From Guyparkeria sp. SCN-R1 (GTDB lineage Bacteria; Pseudomonadota; Gammaproteobacteria; Halothiobacillales; Halothiobacillaceae), in contig NZ_QZMT01000011.1 of NCBI RefSeq assembly GCF_003932495.1, positions 1 to 64,000 on the forward strand: a stretch of 64,000 nt of DNA, read 5' to 3'. The notes under the pieces are model-generated. The model was not told the DNA's origin. It made no database searches and worked only from the letters and a program-made list of their open reading frames with translations. How positions within the stretch are numbered: position 1 is the first letter of the stretch; each line of letters begins with the position of its first letter. The position numbers were made by a program, and so were the translations under genes. Shown piece by piece: positions 37,694-52,921 of this stretch.

Positions 37694-39457
37694 ATGACCA
37701 TCGAAACCATCAACCTGCCGGACATCGGCAACTTTGACGAAGTCGAGATCATCGAGGTGCTGGTCGAGGCCGGCGACGCGGTCGAGGCCGAGGACTCGCT
37801 GATCACGCTCGAGACCGACAAGGCCACCATGGAGATTCCGGCCCCCGCTGCCGGCACGATCACCGAGATGCTCGTCGGCGTGGGCGACAAGGTCAGCACG
37901 GGCAAGCCGATCGCCAAGTACGAGCCGGCCGCCGGTGGCGAGTCGAGCGAAGGCGCCGATGCGCCCGCCGAGCAAGCGCCTGCTACCGAAGACAAGGCGT
38001 CCTCCCCTGCCCCGGCCGCCGCTGCCGCCACCGACGAGAAGGCGGACGTCGAGTGCGACATCTGCGTGCTCGGCTCCGGGCCGGGCGGCTACACCGCTGC
38101 CTTCCGCGCCGCGGATCTAGGCAAGAAGGTCGTGCTGATCGAGCGCTACCCTGTGATCGGCGGCGTGTGCCTGAATGTCGGCTGCATACCCTCCAAGGCA
38201 CTGCTGCACGTCTCCGAGGTGCTCAACGAAACCCGCTCGATGGGCGCGCATGGTGTGACCTTCGCCGAGCCGAAGATCGATCTCGACAAGCTGCGCGGCT
38301 TCAAGGACAAGACGATCAAGAAGCTTACCGGTGGTCTCGAGGCCCTGGCCAAGCAACGCAAGGTGCAGATCGTGCGCGGTTACGGCCGCTTCATCGATCC
38401 GCACCACGTCGCCGTTACCGATGACGATGGCAAGGAAACGCTGGTCAGGTTCGACAATGCCGTCGTCGCGGCCGGCTCGCAGCCGGTGAAGCTGCCGTTC
38501 ATTCCGCATGACGACCCGCGCGTGATGGACTCCACCGACGCCCTCGAGCTTGAGGAAGTGCCGGGCAAGATGCTCGTTATCGGCGGTGGCATCATCGGGC
38601 TGGAAATGGCGCAGGTCTACGATTCGCTGGGTGCCGATATCTCGATCGTCGAGCTGGCCGACACCATCATCCCGGGGGCCGACAAGGACCTGACCCGCCC
38701 ACTGCTGAAGATCCTCAAGAAGCGCTACCAGGACATTTTCCTCGGCTCCAAGGTGACCAATGTCGAGGCCAAGAAAGATGGCCTTCATGTCACATTCGAG
38801 GGCAAGAACACGCCGGAAACGGCTGTTTTTGATCGCATTCTTGTCGCAGTCGGTCGCGCACCGAACGGCAAGAAGTTCGATGCGGACAAGGCAGGCGTAT
38901 CCGTGGATGAGCGAGGCTTCATCGCCGTCGACGAGCGGATGCGGACCAACGTCGAACACATCCATGCCATTGGTGACGTCGTTGGTCAGCCAATGCTCGC
39001 GCACAAGGCTGTCCATGAAGGCAAGGTGGCCGCGGAAGTCATCTGTGGCCTGCCGTCCGCCTTCACGCCGATGGGCATTCCCAGCGTCGCCTACACCGAT
39101 CCGGAGGTTGCCTGGGCCGGCAAGACCGAGGACGAACTCAAGGCCGAGGGTGTCGAATACGAGATGGGCGCCTTCCCCTGGGCCGCCTCGGGCCGGTCAT
39201 TGAGTCTCGGTCGTGACGAGGGGCTTACCAAGGCCCTGTTCTGCAAGGAGACCCATCGCCTGCTGGGTGCCGGTATCGTCGGCCCCAACGCCGGTGAACT
39301 GATCGCGGAAGCCATGCTGGCAATCGAGATGGGTGCCGACATGGCCGACATCGGCCTGACGATCCACCCCCACCCCACCCTGTCGGAGACGCTCGGTTTC
39401 GCCGCCGAGATGGCCGAAGGCACGATCACGGATCTATTGCCGCCCAAGAAACGCTGA
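37694..39457 (+). CDS. lpdA: Dihydrolipoyl dehydrogenase with N-terminal lipoyl domain
   Basis: E3 of the pyruvate dehydrogenase complex; reoxidises dihydrolipoamide with NAD. The 587-aa length is due to an extra N-terminal lipoyl domain ([12 protein letters not shown] near residue 43) joined by an Ala-rich linker to the flavoprotein. [19 protein letters not shown] near 125 binds [18 protein letters not shown] near 155 has the redox Cys pair, [13 protein letters not shown] near 295 binds NAD, and [10 protein letters not shown] near 557 has the catalytic His-Glu. AAGGAG precedes the ATG ten bases after aceF. Confidence 0.97.
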   Translation: MTIETINLPDIGNFDEVEIIEVLVEAGDAVEAEDSLITLETDKATMEIPAPAAGTITEMLVGVGDKVSTGKPIAKYEPAAGGESSEGADAPAEQAPATEDKASSPAPAAAAATDEKADVECDICVLGSGPGGYTAAFRAADLGKKVVLIERYPVIGGVCLNVGCIPSKALLHVSEVLNETRSMGAHGVTFAEPKIDLDKLRGFKDKTIKKLTGGLEALAKQRKVQIVRGYGRFIDPHHVAVTDDDGKETLVRFDNAVVAAGSQPVKLPFIPHDDPRVMDSTDALELEEVPGKMLVIGGGIIGLEMAQVYDSLGADISIVELADTIIPGADKDLTRPLLKILKKRYQDIFLGSKVTNVEAKKDGLHVTFEGKNTPETAVFDRILVAVGRAPNGKKFDADKAGVSVDERGFIAVDERMRTNVEHIHAIGDVVGQPMLAHKAVHEGKVAAEVICGLPSAFTPMGIPSVAYTDPEVAWAGKTEDELKAEGVEYEMGAFPWAASGRSLSLGRDEGLTKALFCKETHRLLGAGIVGPNAGELIAEAMLAIEMGADMADIGLTIHPHPTLSETLGFAAEMAEGTITDLLPPKKR

Positions 39458-39484
39458 TCGAGCGCCGGCAAAGGGAGGTCGCCA

Positions 39485-40270
39485 GTGGAATACCTGTTAT
39501 TCGCCATCCTCGGGATGGTCGGTGGAGTGGCCGCCGGCCTGCTCGGTATCGGTGGCGGGCTGATCATGGTCCCCGTCCTGCTGATGATTTTCCCGACCAT
39601 CGGCATCAGTGGCCCTCATCTCGTACATATCGCCATCGGCACCTCGCTGGCGGCGATCGTGTTTGCCTCGATCACTTCGGTCTACAGCCATCACCGGCAT
39701 GGGGGCGTACTCTGGGACGTGTTCGCACGGTTTGCTCCGGGGATGGCGCTCGGGGCGATACTCGGCTCCACCGTGGCGCATTACCTCCCCGGCGACGTAC
39801 TCAAGATCGTCTTCGGCGTGCTCGAGATCGCGGTGGCCCTGCAAATGGCCTTCGGCAAGACCCCGCCGGCCAGTCGACAGCTGCCTGGCATTGTCCCGCT
39901 CACCGGGGTATCGAGCACCTTCGGGGCGATCGCCTCGATCATGGGCATGGGTGGCGGCGCGATGACGACGCCGTTCTTCCTTTACTGCAATATCACCGCC
40001 CGCAACGCGATTGCCACCAGTGCCTCACTGACTCTGCCAACCGCCTTGTTCGGGGCCGCGGGTTACGTGGTCAGCGGCTGGACGATCGACGGGCTGCCCG
40101 AAATGACGGCCGGCTATGTCTATTTGCCGGCACTGGCCGGCATCGCCGTGTTCTCTGTGCTTTTCGCTCCCATCGGTGCCAAACTCGCCCAGATACTGCC
40201 GGCCTTGGCACTCAAGCGCATCTTTGCCTTTGTGCTGATGGGGCTGGGCGTTCACATGATCCTTTCCTGA
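39485..40270 (+). CDS. TauE/SafE-family sulfite-exporter-type membrane protein
   Basis: A 261-aa inner-membrane protein with seven to eight predicted spans. Two inverted repeats carry the family glycine-rich loops, GGVAAGLLGIGGGLIMVPVL at residues 13-32 and SSTFGAIASIMGMGGGAMTT at about 142-161. Members transport sulfite, sulfoacetate or other small anions, or are uncharacterised. GGGAGG stands before the GTG start (GTGGAATAC). It is separated from lpdA by 27 bp and may be cotranscribed. Substrate cannot be deduced. Confidence 0.88.
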   Translation: MEYLLFAILGMVGGVAAGLLGIGGGLIMVPVLLMIFPTIGISGPHLVHIAIGTSLAAIVFASITSVYSHHRHGGVLWDVFARFAPGMALGAILGSTVAHYLPGDVLKIVFGVLEIAVALQMAFGKTPPASRQLPGIVPLTGVSSTFGAIASIMGMGGGAMTTPFFLYCNITARNAIATSASLTLPTALFGAAGYVVSGWTIDGLPEMTAGYVYLPALAGIAVFSVLFAPIGAKLAQILPALALKRIFAFVLMGLGVHMILS

Positions 40271-40333
40271 TATGGGTCCGCTCCGGGCCTGATCCCGCTC
40301 CGCTATCGACCTCAGTCCTTCGGGGGCATTGGC

Positions 40334-40828
40334 ATGACACGCAAGAAACGCATCGCGGTCTATCCGGGCACGTTCGACCCGATCACCTACGGTCACGTCG
40401 ATCTCGCCCAGCGTGCCGCCCGCCTGTTCGATGAAGTGATCGTTGCGGTGGCCGGTGATTCGAGCAAGCACACCCTCTTCTCTCTGGAAAGGCGTCGGGC
40501 CTTGGCCGAAGAGGCGATCAACGATGACACCGGCACGATTCGCGTCGATTCGTTCGATGGCCTTCTGGTGGACTTTGCCGCCGAGGTGGGCGCCACCGCC
40601 CTGGTGCGAGGACTGCGCGCGGTGAGCGATTTCGAGTACGAAATCCAACTGGCTGCCATCAACCGACGTCTGAACAGCAAACTCGAGACCGTGTTCCTAT
40701 CCCCGGCCGAAGATCTCGGATTCATCTCGTCGAGTATCGTGCGCGAGCTGGCCCGGCTGGGTGGCGACGTGACCGACTTCGTGCCGCCCGCCGTGGTTCA
40801 GGCACTCAAGGAGTCGCGCCGCGACTAG
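40334..40828 (+). CDS. coaD: Phosphopantetheine adenylyltransferase
   Basis: Fourth step of coenzyme A synthesis, forming dephospho-CoA. The 164-aa protein has the nucleotidyltransferase motif GTFDPITYGHVDL (residues 11-23, with T/HxGH-type GH), VAGDSSKHTLFSLERRR near 40, ALVRGLRAVSDFEYE near 89 and SSSIVRELARLGGDVTDFVP near 131. It lies 63 bp after the TauE-type gene and 154 bp before the ferredoxin gene, a common coaD-ferredoxin order in gammaproteobacteria. Confidence 0.97.
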   Translation: MTRKKRIAVYPGTFDPITYGHVDLAQRAARLFDEVIVAVAGDSSKHTLFSLERRRALAEEAINDDTGTIRVDSFDGLLVDFAAEVGATALVRGLRAVSDFEYEIQLAAINRRLNSKLETVFLSPAEDLGFISSSIVRELARLGGDVTDFVPPAVVQALKESRRD

Positions 40829-40883
40829 AGCCACGCAAGTAGGCGCGGTTTTTCTCCACCAGGGTGTGCCGGAAAATAACTGA

Positions 40884-41231
<348 letters not shown>

Positions 41232-41255
41232 GCTCGTCCGAGCCTCGTCCCAAGA

Positions 41256-41286
41256 AAAAACCCGCCGAACGTTCGGCGGGTTTTTT
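41256..41286 (+). terminator. Bidirectional intrinsic terminator between ferredoxin and the ACP gene
   Basis: CCCGCCGAAC/GTTCGGCGGG at 41261-41280 is a perfect 10-bp palindrome. Six T residues follow on the plus strand, and an A-run on the left serves the minus strand. It ends both convergent units. Confidence 0.92.
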
Positions 41287-41317
41287 ACGTTTGGGCATTC
41301 GAAACGCGGGAGATCTC

Positions 41318-42903
<1,586 letters not shown>

Positions 42904-42926
42904 TTACAACCGGCCGGCAAGGCGTG

Positions 42927-43405
42927 TCAGGCGATGTACTCGACCTCGACGATCTCGAAGGTCCGGGTCTTGCCTCCCGGGGCATTAAAGGTGACCTCGT
43001 CGCCAACCGACTTGCCGATGAGGGCGCGGGCGATCGGCGAATGGATAGAGACAAGGTCCTTCTTGATGTCCGCCTCGTCGTCGCCGACGATCTTGTAGCG
43101 AATCTCGGAGTCGGTATCCAGATCGAGGAGCTCGACCGTGGCGCCGAAGATCACCTTGTCTCCTGGCGGCATGCGGGTGACATCGATGATCTGCGCATGC
43201 GACAGCTTCGCCTCGATCTCCTTGATCCGACCCTCGACGAAGCCCTGCTCCTCACGGGCAGCATGATATTCGGCGTTTTCCTTGAGATCGCCCAGCTCGC
43301 GCGCCTCGGCGATCGCCGCGATGATGCGGGGACGCTCGACACCGCGCAGCCGCTTGAGCTCTTCCTCCAGGGCCGCCGCACCGGCGGCCGTCATCGGGGT
43401 CTGAT

Positions 43406-43409
<4 letters not shown>
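42927..43409 (-). CDS. greA: Transcription elongation factor GreA
   Basis: Stimulates transcript cleavage by stalled RNA polymerase. From [20 protein letters not shown] the protein is 160 aa: an N-terminal coiled coil with the acidic tip ([20 protein letters not shown], residues ~36-55) and a C-terminal FKBP-like domain with [16 protein letters not shown] near 128. Its ATG overlaps the carB stop in an ATGA, indicating coupling in carA-carB-greA, a common arrangement. Confidence 0.97.
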
Positions 43410-46639
<3,230 letters not shown>

Positions 46640-46693
46640 GCTCGACTCACCTGCCAGCCGTGACTGGGCAGTTGGTTATTCTGGAAAGGCGGC

Positions 46694-47848
46694 TCAGCGA
46701 CGGGCGTCGATGCTCTCGACGAACTGATCGAACAGCAGGTCGAGGTCATGCGGCCCGGGGCTCGCCTCGGGGTGGCCCTGGAAACTGAAGGCCGGACAGT
46801 CGGTACGGCGGATGCCCTGCAGGCTGCCGTCGAACAGAGACCGATGCGTGGCCTCGAGATGGGCCGGCAGGCTGTCCTCCTCGACCGCGAAGCCGTGGTT
46901 CTGGCTGGAGATCAGCACACGCTTGCTGCCGATATCCTGGACCGGGTGGTTCGCCCCATGGTGGCCGAACTTCATCTTGCTGGTCTTCGCGCCGCTGGCC
47001 AGGGCCAACAGCTGGTGTCCCAGGCAGATGCCGAACAGGGGGATGCCGGTCTCGAGCACGCGCTCGATATCGGCGATCGCCTTGGTGCAGGCCGCCGGAT
47101 CACCCGGGCCATTGCCGACCAGGATGCCGTCGGGGTTGGCCGCCAGCAGCTTCTCGACCGGTGCGTCGGCCGGGAACAGCGTGATGCGGCAACCGCGATC
47201 GACCAGCTTGCGCAGGATGTTTTGCTTGAAACCGTAATCGTAGGCGACCACGTGGCGGGTCGCGGCTGGCCGATCCGCCTCGTCCACCCACCAGGAACCG
47301 GCGGTCCATTCGCGCAGCTCGCGGGTGCCGACCTCGGGGATCAGGTCCATGCCGGCGAGGCCCGCGAAGCCCTGGGCCTTCACCACCGCGGCGGTGGCAT
47401 CGAGCTCGCCGCCGGCGACGATGCAGCCCTTCATGGCACCCTGGTCGCGTAGGCGCCGAGTCAGCTCGCGGGTGTCGATCTCCGAGATGGCGACCACACC
47501 ATGCTCACGGCAGTAGTCTTCGAGGGATTGTTCGCCACGCCAGGAGCTCATCTGACCGGAATCACGAACCACCAAACCGGCGACGTGGACCGAGTCGGAT
47601 TCGGCGTCTTCGGCATTGGTGCCGACATTGCCGATGTGCGGGTAGGTGAGGGTCACGATCTGACGGCAGTAGGACGGGTCGGTGAGAATCTCCTGATAGC
47701 CCGTCATTGCGGTGTTGAACACCACCTCGCCCACCGATTCCCCATCGGCCCCGATGGAGGTGCCGTAAAAAACGCTCCCGTCTTCAAGAGCCAGGAGCGC
47801 CGTATTGGCCGGGAGCCCGGTGTTCGCGTCTGAGACCGTGCTATCCAA
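46694..47848 (-). CDS. carA: Carbamoyl-phosphate synthase small subunit
   Basis: Glutamine amidotransferase subunit. I chose a TTG start at 47848 because it gives [20 protein letters not shown] in family register, 384 aa, and GGGGGAAAG lies just upstream; no ATG fits, and the open frame to 48004 looks non-coding. [20 protein letters not shown] (residues ~30-49) is conserved. The glutaminase triad comprises Cys in [13 protein letters not shown] near 278 and the His-Glu of [11 protein letters not shown] near 362. It is 178 bp downstream of dapB on the same strand. Confidence 0.94.
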   Translation of the reverse strand: MDSTVSDANTGLPANTALLALEDGSVFYGTSIGADGESVGEVVFNTAMTGYQEILTDPSYCRQIVTLTYPHIGNVGTNAEDAESDSVHVAGLVVRDSGQMSSWRGEQSLEDYCREHGVVAISEIDTRELTRRLRDQGAMKGCIVAGGELDATAAVVKAQGFAGLAGMDLIPEVGTRELREWTAGSWWVDEADRPAATRHVVAYDYGFKQNILRKLVDRGCRITLFPADAPVEKLLAANPDGILVGNGPGDPAACTKAIADIERVLETGIPLFGICLGHQLLALASGAKTSKMKFGHHGANHPVQDIGSKRVLISSQNHGFAVEEDSLPAHLEATHRSLFDGSLQGIRRTDCPAFSFQGHPEASPGPHDLDLLFDQFVESIDARR

Positions 47849-48026
47849 GAACTTTCCCCCACAGATTTGTCGTGTCGCCCCGCCCGAGTTGGCGCTGGCC
47901 GCCGAGGCAGCCGGCACCCCTCGGTTTCGGGGCGCAATTATGACTGAAACGCCCCGATGCTGTCCACGGCGACAGGCGCCTAATCGGGGCGTTCCCTGAA
48001 CCACCCCGCGCCGATTTGCCGGGAGA

Positions 48027-48914
<888 letters not shown>

Positions 48915-49460
48915 CTAGAGCTTGAAAAAGCCGGCACGGTAGTGCGACAGCTCGGCCACCGAACCCCGAATGTCGTCCATCGCCTGGTGATTCGAGTTCT
49001 TGCGGTAACCGGCCAGCACCTCCGGCTGCCAGCGACGAGCAAGTTCCTTGATAGTCGACACATCCAGGTTGCGGTAGTGGAAATACGCCTCGAGCTCCGG
49101 CATCAACCGAGCGAGGAACCGACGATCCTGACAGATGCTGTTGCCACACATCGGCGACTTGCCTTCCGGGACATACTGGCGGAGAAAGTCCAGCGTCCGC
49201 GTCTCGCCGCAACGCAGATCACAGTCGCTCTGGCGCACACGTTCGATCAGCCCGCTCTGCCCATGCACACGCTGGTTCCATTCATCCATTCCGGCGAGCT
49301 TGGCCTCGGGCTGGTGAATCGCTACCACCGGCCCTTCGGCCAGGACATTCAGGTGCTTGTCGGTCACCAGGGTCGCAATCTCGATAATCGTGTCTCGGAC
49401 CGGATCGAGCCCGGTCATCTCGAGATCGATCCAGATCAGATTGTCTTCCGGGGCGTGCAT
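48915..49460 (-). CDS. orn: Oligoribonuclease
   Basis: Degrades 2- to 5-mer RNAs, including pGpG, the end product of EAL-domain phosphodiesterases such as the one encoded at 26204-28936. The 181-aa protein is a DEDDh exonuclease: [12 protein letters not shown] near residue 10 has the first Asp-Glu, [12 protein letters not shown] near 110 the second Asp region, and [16 protein letters not shown] near 157 the His-Asp. It is divergent from mgtE and 75 bp upstream of dapB. Confidence 0.96.
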   Translation of the reverse strand: MHAPEDNLIWIDLEMTGLDPVRDTIIEIATLVTDKHLNVLAEGPVVAIHQPEAKLAGMDEWNQRVHGQSGLIERVRQSDCDLRCGETRTLDFLRQYVPEGKSPMCGNSICQDRRFLARLMPELEAYFHYRNLDVSTIKELARRWQPEVLAGYRKNSNHQAMDDIRGSVAELSHYRAGFFKL

Positions 49461-49657
49461 GGACTCTCTCCTAAATTGATGGCAACCGTGGCAAGCGAGG
49501 CGCCGAGAAGCCTAGCACGTCAATGCAAGCACGCAGCCGCGCCTTGCGCGGACCACCCTGCCCGGAGGCGCCTGGTGTCCGCTATACTGGCCGCCGGCTC
49601 ATCCATCCTCGACGGCAGCCACCGCCTGCCTCCGAATTGCCCCGGATTTCCACGTTC

Positions 49658-51091
49658 ATGGCCGAACTCACTGACATTGATCGCCAAGAAGAGCTCGATT
49701 CGCTGATCCACGAGATCCGCGACACGCTCTCTCAGGAGACGAGGACCGACCCGGGCAGCGATGCGGGGGATGGATTCGCCCTCCTGTCGGATCTGGCCAA
49801 GCACGACCTGGCGCAGCTGGCGCAAAAGATCGAACGGCTACACTCCGCCGACGTGGCCAAGGTGCTCGAATCCCTGCCGCAGGACGAGCGCCTGATCATC
49901 TGGGAACTGGTCCATTCCGATCGCGACGGCGAGGTGCTACTCGAGGTATCCGATTCGGTCCGGGACACCCTGATCGAGGTGATGGATCGCGAGGAGATCC
50001 TCAACGCCGCCTCCACCCTCGACACCGACGAACTCGCCGACCTGGCCCCCGATCTCCCCGAAGGGATGATGCAGGACGTCTTCACCGCCCTGCCGATCGA
50101 CGATCGCGAGAAGCTGCGCTTCGTCATGTCCTACGACGAGGACACCATCGGCGCGTTGATGGACTTCGACCTGGTCACGGTCCGAGGCGACGTGACCATC
50201 GAGGTGGCGCTGCGCTACCTGCGGCGAATGGACTCGTTGCCGGATCACACCGACAAACTGTTCGTCACCGATCGCGACGGGTTATTCGAGGGCGTGATCC
50301 ATCTGAAGACCTTGTTGCTCAACGACCCGGAAACGGTCGTGGCCGATGTGATGGAAGCCGACGCGGTGCGCTTTCACCCCGAGGACAAGGCACGTGATGG
50401 CGCGGATGCCTTCGAGCGCTACGACCTGGTTAGTGCGCCGGTGGTCGATGAGGTCGACCGACTGGTCGGCCGGGTCACCATCGACGCGGTGGTCGATTTC
50501 ATTCGCGAGTCCTCCGACGAGGAGCGACTCTCCCAGGTCGGCCTTTCCGAGGAAGAGGACATCTTCGCGCCAGTGCGCAAGTCGGTGAAGAACCGCGCCC
50601 CCTGGCTGGCCGTGAATCTTGTTACGGCGATCGTCGCCGCGCAGGTCATCGGCCTGTTCGAGGGCTCGATCCAGGAACTGGTGGCACTGGCCGTCCTGAT
50701 GCCGATCGTCGCGGGCATGGGCGGCAACGTCGGCAACCAGACCATCACCATGATCGTGAGGGAACTGGCCTTCCGGAAGCTCGGTGGCGGTGATATCCGC
50801 CTGCTTTACGGCAAGGAGCTCAAGGTCGCACTGATCAACGGGGTCGTCTGGGGCGGGGTCCTCGGCCTGGTCACCTTCCTGATGTACCAGAACGCCGGGG
50901 TTTCCGCGGTCATGGTCGCGGCGGTAAGCCTCAACTTCCTGAGCGCCGCCTTCTTCGGCGTCACCATCCCCATCCTGCGCACCCGCATGGGCCGCGATCC
51001 GGCGCTCGGCAGCGCGGTCATGATTACCGCGATCACCGACTCGGGCGGTTTCTTCATCTTCCTGGGGCTCGCCACCCTCTTCCTGCTTTGA
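49658..51091 (+). CDS. mgtE: Magnesium transporter MgtE
   Basis: Mg2+ channel or transporter of the inner membrane, gated by its cytoplasmic domains. From MAELTDIDRQEELDSLIHEI the protein is 477 aa. Residues 40-165 are the superhelical MgtE_N domain, about 170-290 are paired CBS domains (VTVRGDVTIEVALRYLRRMD region), and five membrane spans follow from about 320. GMGGNVGNQTITMIVRELA near 376 is the pore signature. A TATACT element at 49583-49588 could be the -10. A longer frame from 49523 lacks family similarity. Confidence 0.95.
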   Translation: MAELTDIDRQEELDSLIHEIRDTLSQETRTDPGSDAGDGFALLSDLAKHDLAQLAQKIERLHSADVAKVLESLPQDERLIIWELVHSDRDGEVLLEVSDSVRDTLIEVMDREEILNAASTLDTDELADLAPDLPEGMMQDVFTALPIDDREKLRFVMSYDEDTIGALMDFDLVTVRGDVTIEVALRYLRRMDSLPDHTDKLFVTDRDGLFEGVIHLKTLLLNDPETVVADVMEADAVRFHPEDKARDGADAFERYDLVSAPVVDEVDRLVGRVTIDAVVDFIRESSDEERLSQVGLSEEEDIFAPVRKSVKNRAPWLAVNLVTAIVAAQVIGLFEGSIQELVALAVLMPIVAGMGGNVGNQTITMIVRELAFRKLGGGDIRLLYGKELKVALINGVVWGGVLGLVTFLMYQNAGVSAVMVAAVSLNFLSAAFFGVTIPILRTRMGRDPALGSAVMITAITDSGGFFIFLGLATLFLL

Positions 51092-51100
51092 GCTAGCGGC

Positions 51101-52066
51101 ATGACTCGAAAGATTCGCCTGAGCAAACAGCAGCAACGCCATATCGACCGCCGGCGGCGCGTCGATGACCAGGCCGAGACCTCGCTCTCTCCGGGCATCG
51201 TGGTGACCCATCACGGCCATGACCTGTTGATCGAGGACAGTGATCACCAGCTTCACCGTGGTCGCGCCCGGCGGACGGTGGGTCGCCTGACCACGGGCGA
51301 CCGCATCCGCTGGCACTGCGACGAGCAAGGTAACGTGATGATCGAGCAGCGCGAGGACCGCCGGAACCTGCTGATCCGTCCGGACGCCTACGGCAAAAAG
51401 AAGATGATGGCCGCCAATATCGACCAGGTGATGGTCATCACCTCGGTGTTGCCCTGGATGAACCCGGACGTGGTCGAACGCACCCTGGTGGCCGTTTTTG
51501 CCCTGCCAGCCACGCCTGTGATCGTGCTCAACAAGGTCGATCTCTTGCCCGGCCTGCCCGCCGGCGAGCGCCGCAGCATCGAGGAAAACATCGCCCTGTG
51601 GGAGTCGCTGGGTTTCGAGGTCATTCGTACCTCGGTGAAGTCCGGCGAGGGCATCGAGGCGCTTCGCAGCCGGCTCCATGAACAAATCACGCTGATGGTT
51701 GGGTTGTCAGGGGTGGGCAAGACGTCCTTGTCGCGGGAGGTTACCCCCAGTGCCGATCAGGCGGCCATCGGCGAAATCTCGACGTTCAACCGCGAAGGCA
51801 CCCACACCACGCGTGCCAGCACGCTCTACCGATTTCCGGATGGCGACGGTGGGCTGATCGACGCCCCCGGTGTGCGGGATTTCCCGGTCGAGGAAGTGCC
51901 CTCAGCCGCCCTGGATGAGGGTTTCCCCGAGATCCACGCCGCGTCGGCCTACTGCCGTTTCAACGACTGTCGTCACATCAACGAACCAGGGTGCGCGGTG
52001 CGTGCGGCCGTGGCCGATGGCGACATCCTTGAGCGCCGCCTCGCCCAGTACCAGGCGATGCGCTAG
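51101..52066 (+). CDS. rsgA: Small ribosomal subunit biogenesis GTPase RsgA
   Basis: Circularly permuted GTPase that checks late 30S maturation. The 321-aa protein has an OB-fold (residues ~30-105), then the motifs in permuted order: NKVDLLPG near 140, GLSGVGKTSLSREV near 205 and IDAPGVRDFPVEEV near 255, then a zinc-binding tail CRFNDCRHINEPGC near 285. It starts nine bases after mgtE. Its stop codon TAG (52064-52066) contains the first base of the 266-bp structured element that follows. Confidence 0.96.
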   Translation: MTRKIRLSKQQQRHIDRRRRVDDQAETSLSPGIVVTHHGHDLLIEDSDHQLHRGRARRTVGRLTTGDRIRWHCDEQGNVMIEQREDRRNLLIRPDAYGKKKMMAANIDQVMVITSVLPWMNPDVVERTLVAVFALPATPVIVLNKVDLLPGLPAGERRSIEENIALWESLGFEVIRTSVKSGEGIEALRSRLHEQITLMVGLSGVGKTSLSREVTPSADQAAIGEISTFNREGTHTTRASTLYRFPDGDGGLIDAPGVRDFPVEEVPSAALDEGFPEIHAASAYCRFNDCRHINEPGCAVRAAVADGDILERRLAQYQAMR

Positions 52067-52331
52067 GGAACCGCTGCACGATTCGATGGCGCCTCTGGCT
52101 GGCGGGTTTGTTCGCAATCAAGGCGCCGTACCGAAGGCGGGCTCATTGCCCGGCGAGGGGCGGCAACGCCGAGTGCGGCCAAACCCGCGAGCCCCATACG
52201 GGCGGGCCGCCAAGGGCCCATTTGCGGCGTTACAGTCCTTGTGAAGGACCCCGCCATTCACGGCGAACTGCGCCTTGCAACTGGGCCCTTGGCGGCCCGC
52301 AGAGACGCTATCGAATCGTGCAGCGGTTCCC
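52066..52331 (+). repeat. 266-bp structured intergenic element, copy B
   Basis: A 22-bp perfect terminal inverted repeat (52066-52087 with 52310-52331). Inner hairpin 1: 52097-52110 with 52180-52193, 13 of 14 paired. Inner hairpin 2: 52203-52220 with 52282-52299, 18 bp perfect. It aligns with the minus strand of copy A at 3786-4051, with numerous paired substitutions in the stems. It fills the gap between the convergent rsgA and HIT genes and begins at the last base of the rsgA stop codon. Confidence 0.85.
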
Positions 52332-52363
52332 CAGATGAACGGCTAAGCCCCGGCTGACCCGGT

Positions 52364-52708
52364 TCAGCCCGGTGGCCACTGCATCGCGCGCCCGCCAAGC
52401 AGATGCAGGTGCAGGTGGTAGACCTCCTGTCCCCCGTCACGGTTGCAGTTGAACACCGTGCGGTAGCCCGACTCGTCGATACCTTCCTGGGCGGCAAGCT
52501 CATGGGCAACAACGAACAGCTCTCCTACCAGCGGCGCATCGTCGGGCGAGATGTCATTGACTGTCGGAATGGACTTTTTCGGGATGATCAGCACATGTAC
52601 CGGCGCCTGGGGATTGATGTCTCGAAACGCCAGTATGCGGTCGTTCTCGAACACGATATCCGCCGGAATCTCGCGATTGATGATCTTGCTGAAGATGGTC
52701 TCGCTCAC
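52364..52708 (-). CDS. Histidine triad (HIT) nucleotide-binding protein
   Basis: A HinT-type hydrolase of purine nucleoside phosphoramidates. The 114-aa protein has the catalytic triad in VYHLHLHLLGGRAM near residue 97, and IFSKIINREIPADIVFENDR at residues 5-24, as in the HINT branch. PVHVLIIPKKSIPTV near 38 is also conserved. It is convergent with rsgA across a structured repeat and divergent from the RND efflux genes. Confidence 0.95.
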   Translation of the reverse strand: MSETIFSKIINREIPADIVFENDRILAFRDINPQAPVHVLIIPKKSIPTVNDISPDDAPLVGELFVVAHELAAQEGIDESGYRTVFNCNRDGGQEVYHLHLHLLGGRAMQWPPG

Positions 52709-52798
52709 GATCGAGCCTCCGTACGTGAATTCCCGCCCAGCTTAGCCTAAGTTCAAGGCTCCTCGGCGCGACATCCCGCCGCCGCAGGCGTTCCCAGA

Positions 52799-52827
52799 TT
52801 GCTGGCGAGCGAATTCATTAGTACACT
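52799..52827 (+). promoter_or_regulatory. Candidate promoter of the RND efflux operon
   Basis: TTGCTG (52799-52804) and TACACT (52822-52827) with 17-bp spacing, each four of six to consensus. It lies in the 213-bp divergent gap between the HIT gene and the RND adaptor. No regulator gene of the TetR type is adjacent. Confidence 0.4.
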
Positions 52828-52921
52828 ACCTTTTTTCCGCGGCTGCCTTGCTGGCGTCCGCCGGATTGACGTGCTCCTACCCATGGCAGGCCCGACCTGT
52901 CGCCGACACGGTACATCACCC

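Noticed and set aside
37694-39457. Lipoyl domain fused to dihydrolipoyl dehydrogenase as a novel fusion
   Set aside because: N-terminal lipoyl domains on E3 are already known in several bacterial pyruvate dehydrogenase complexes.
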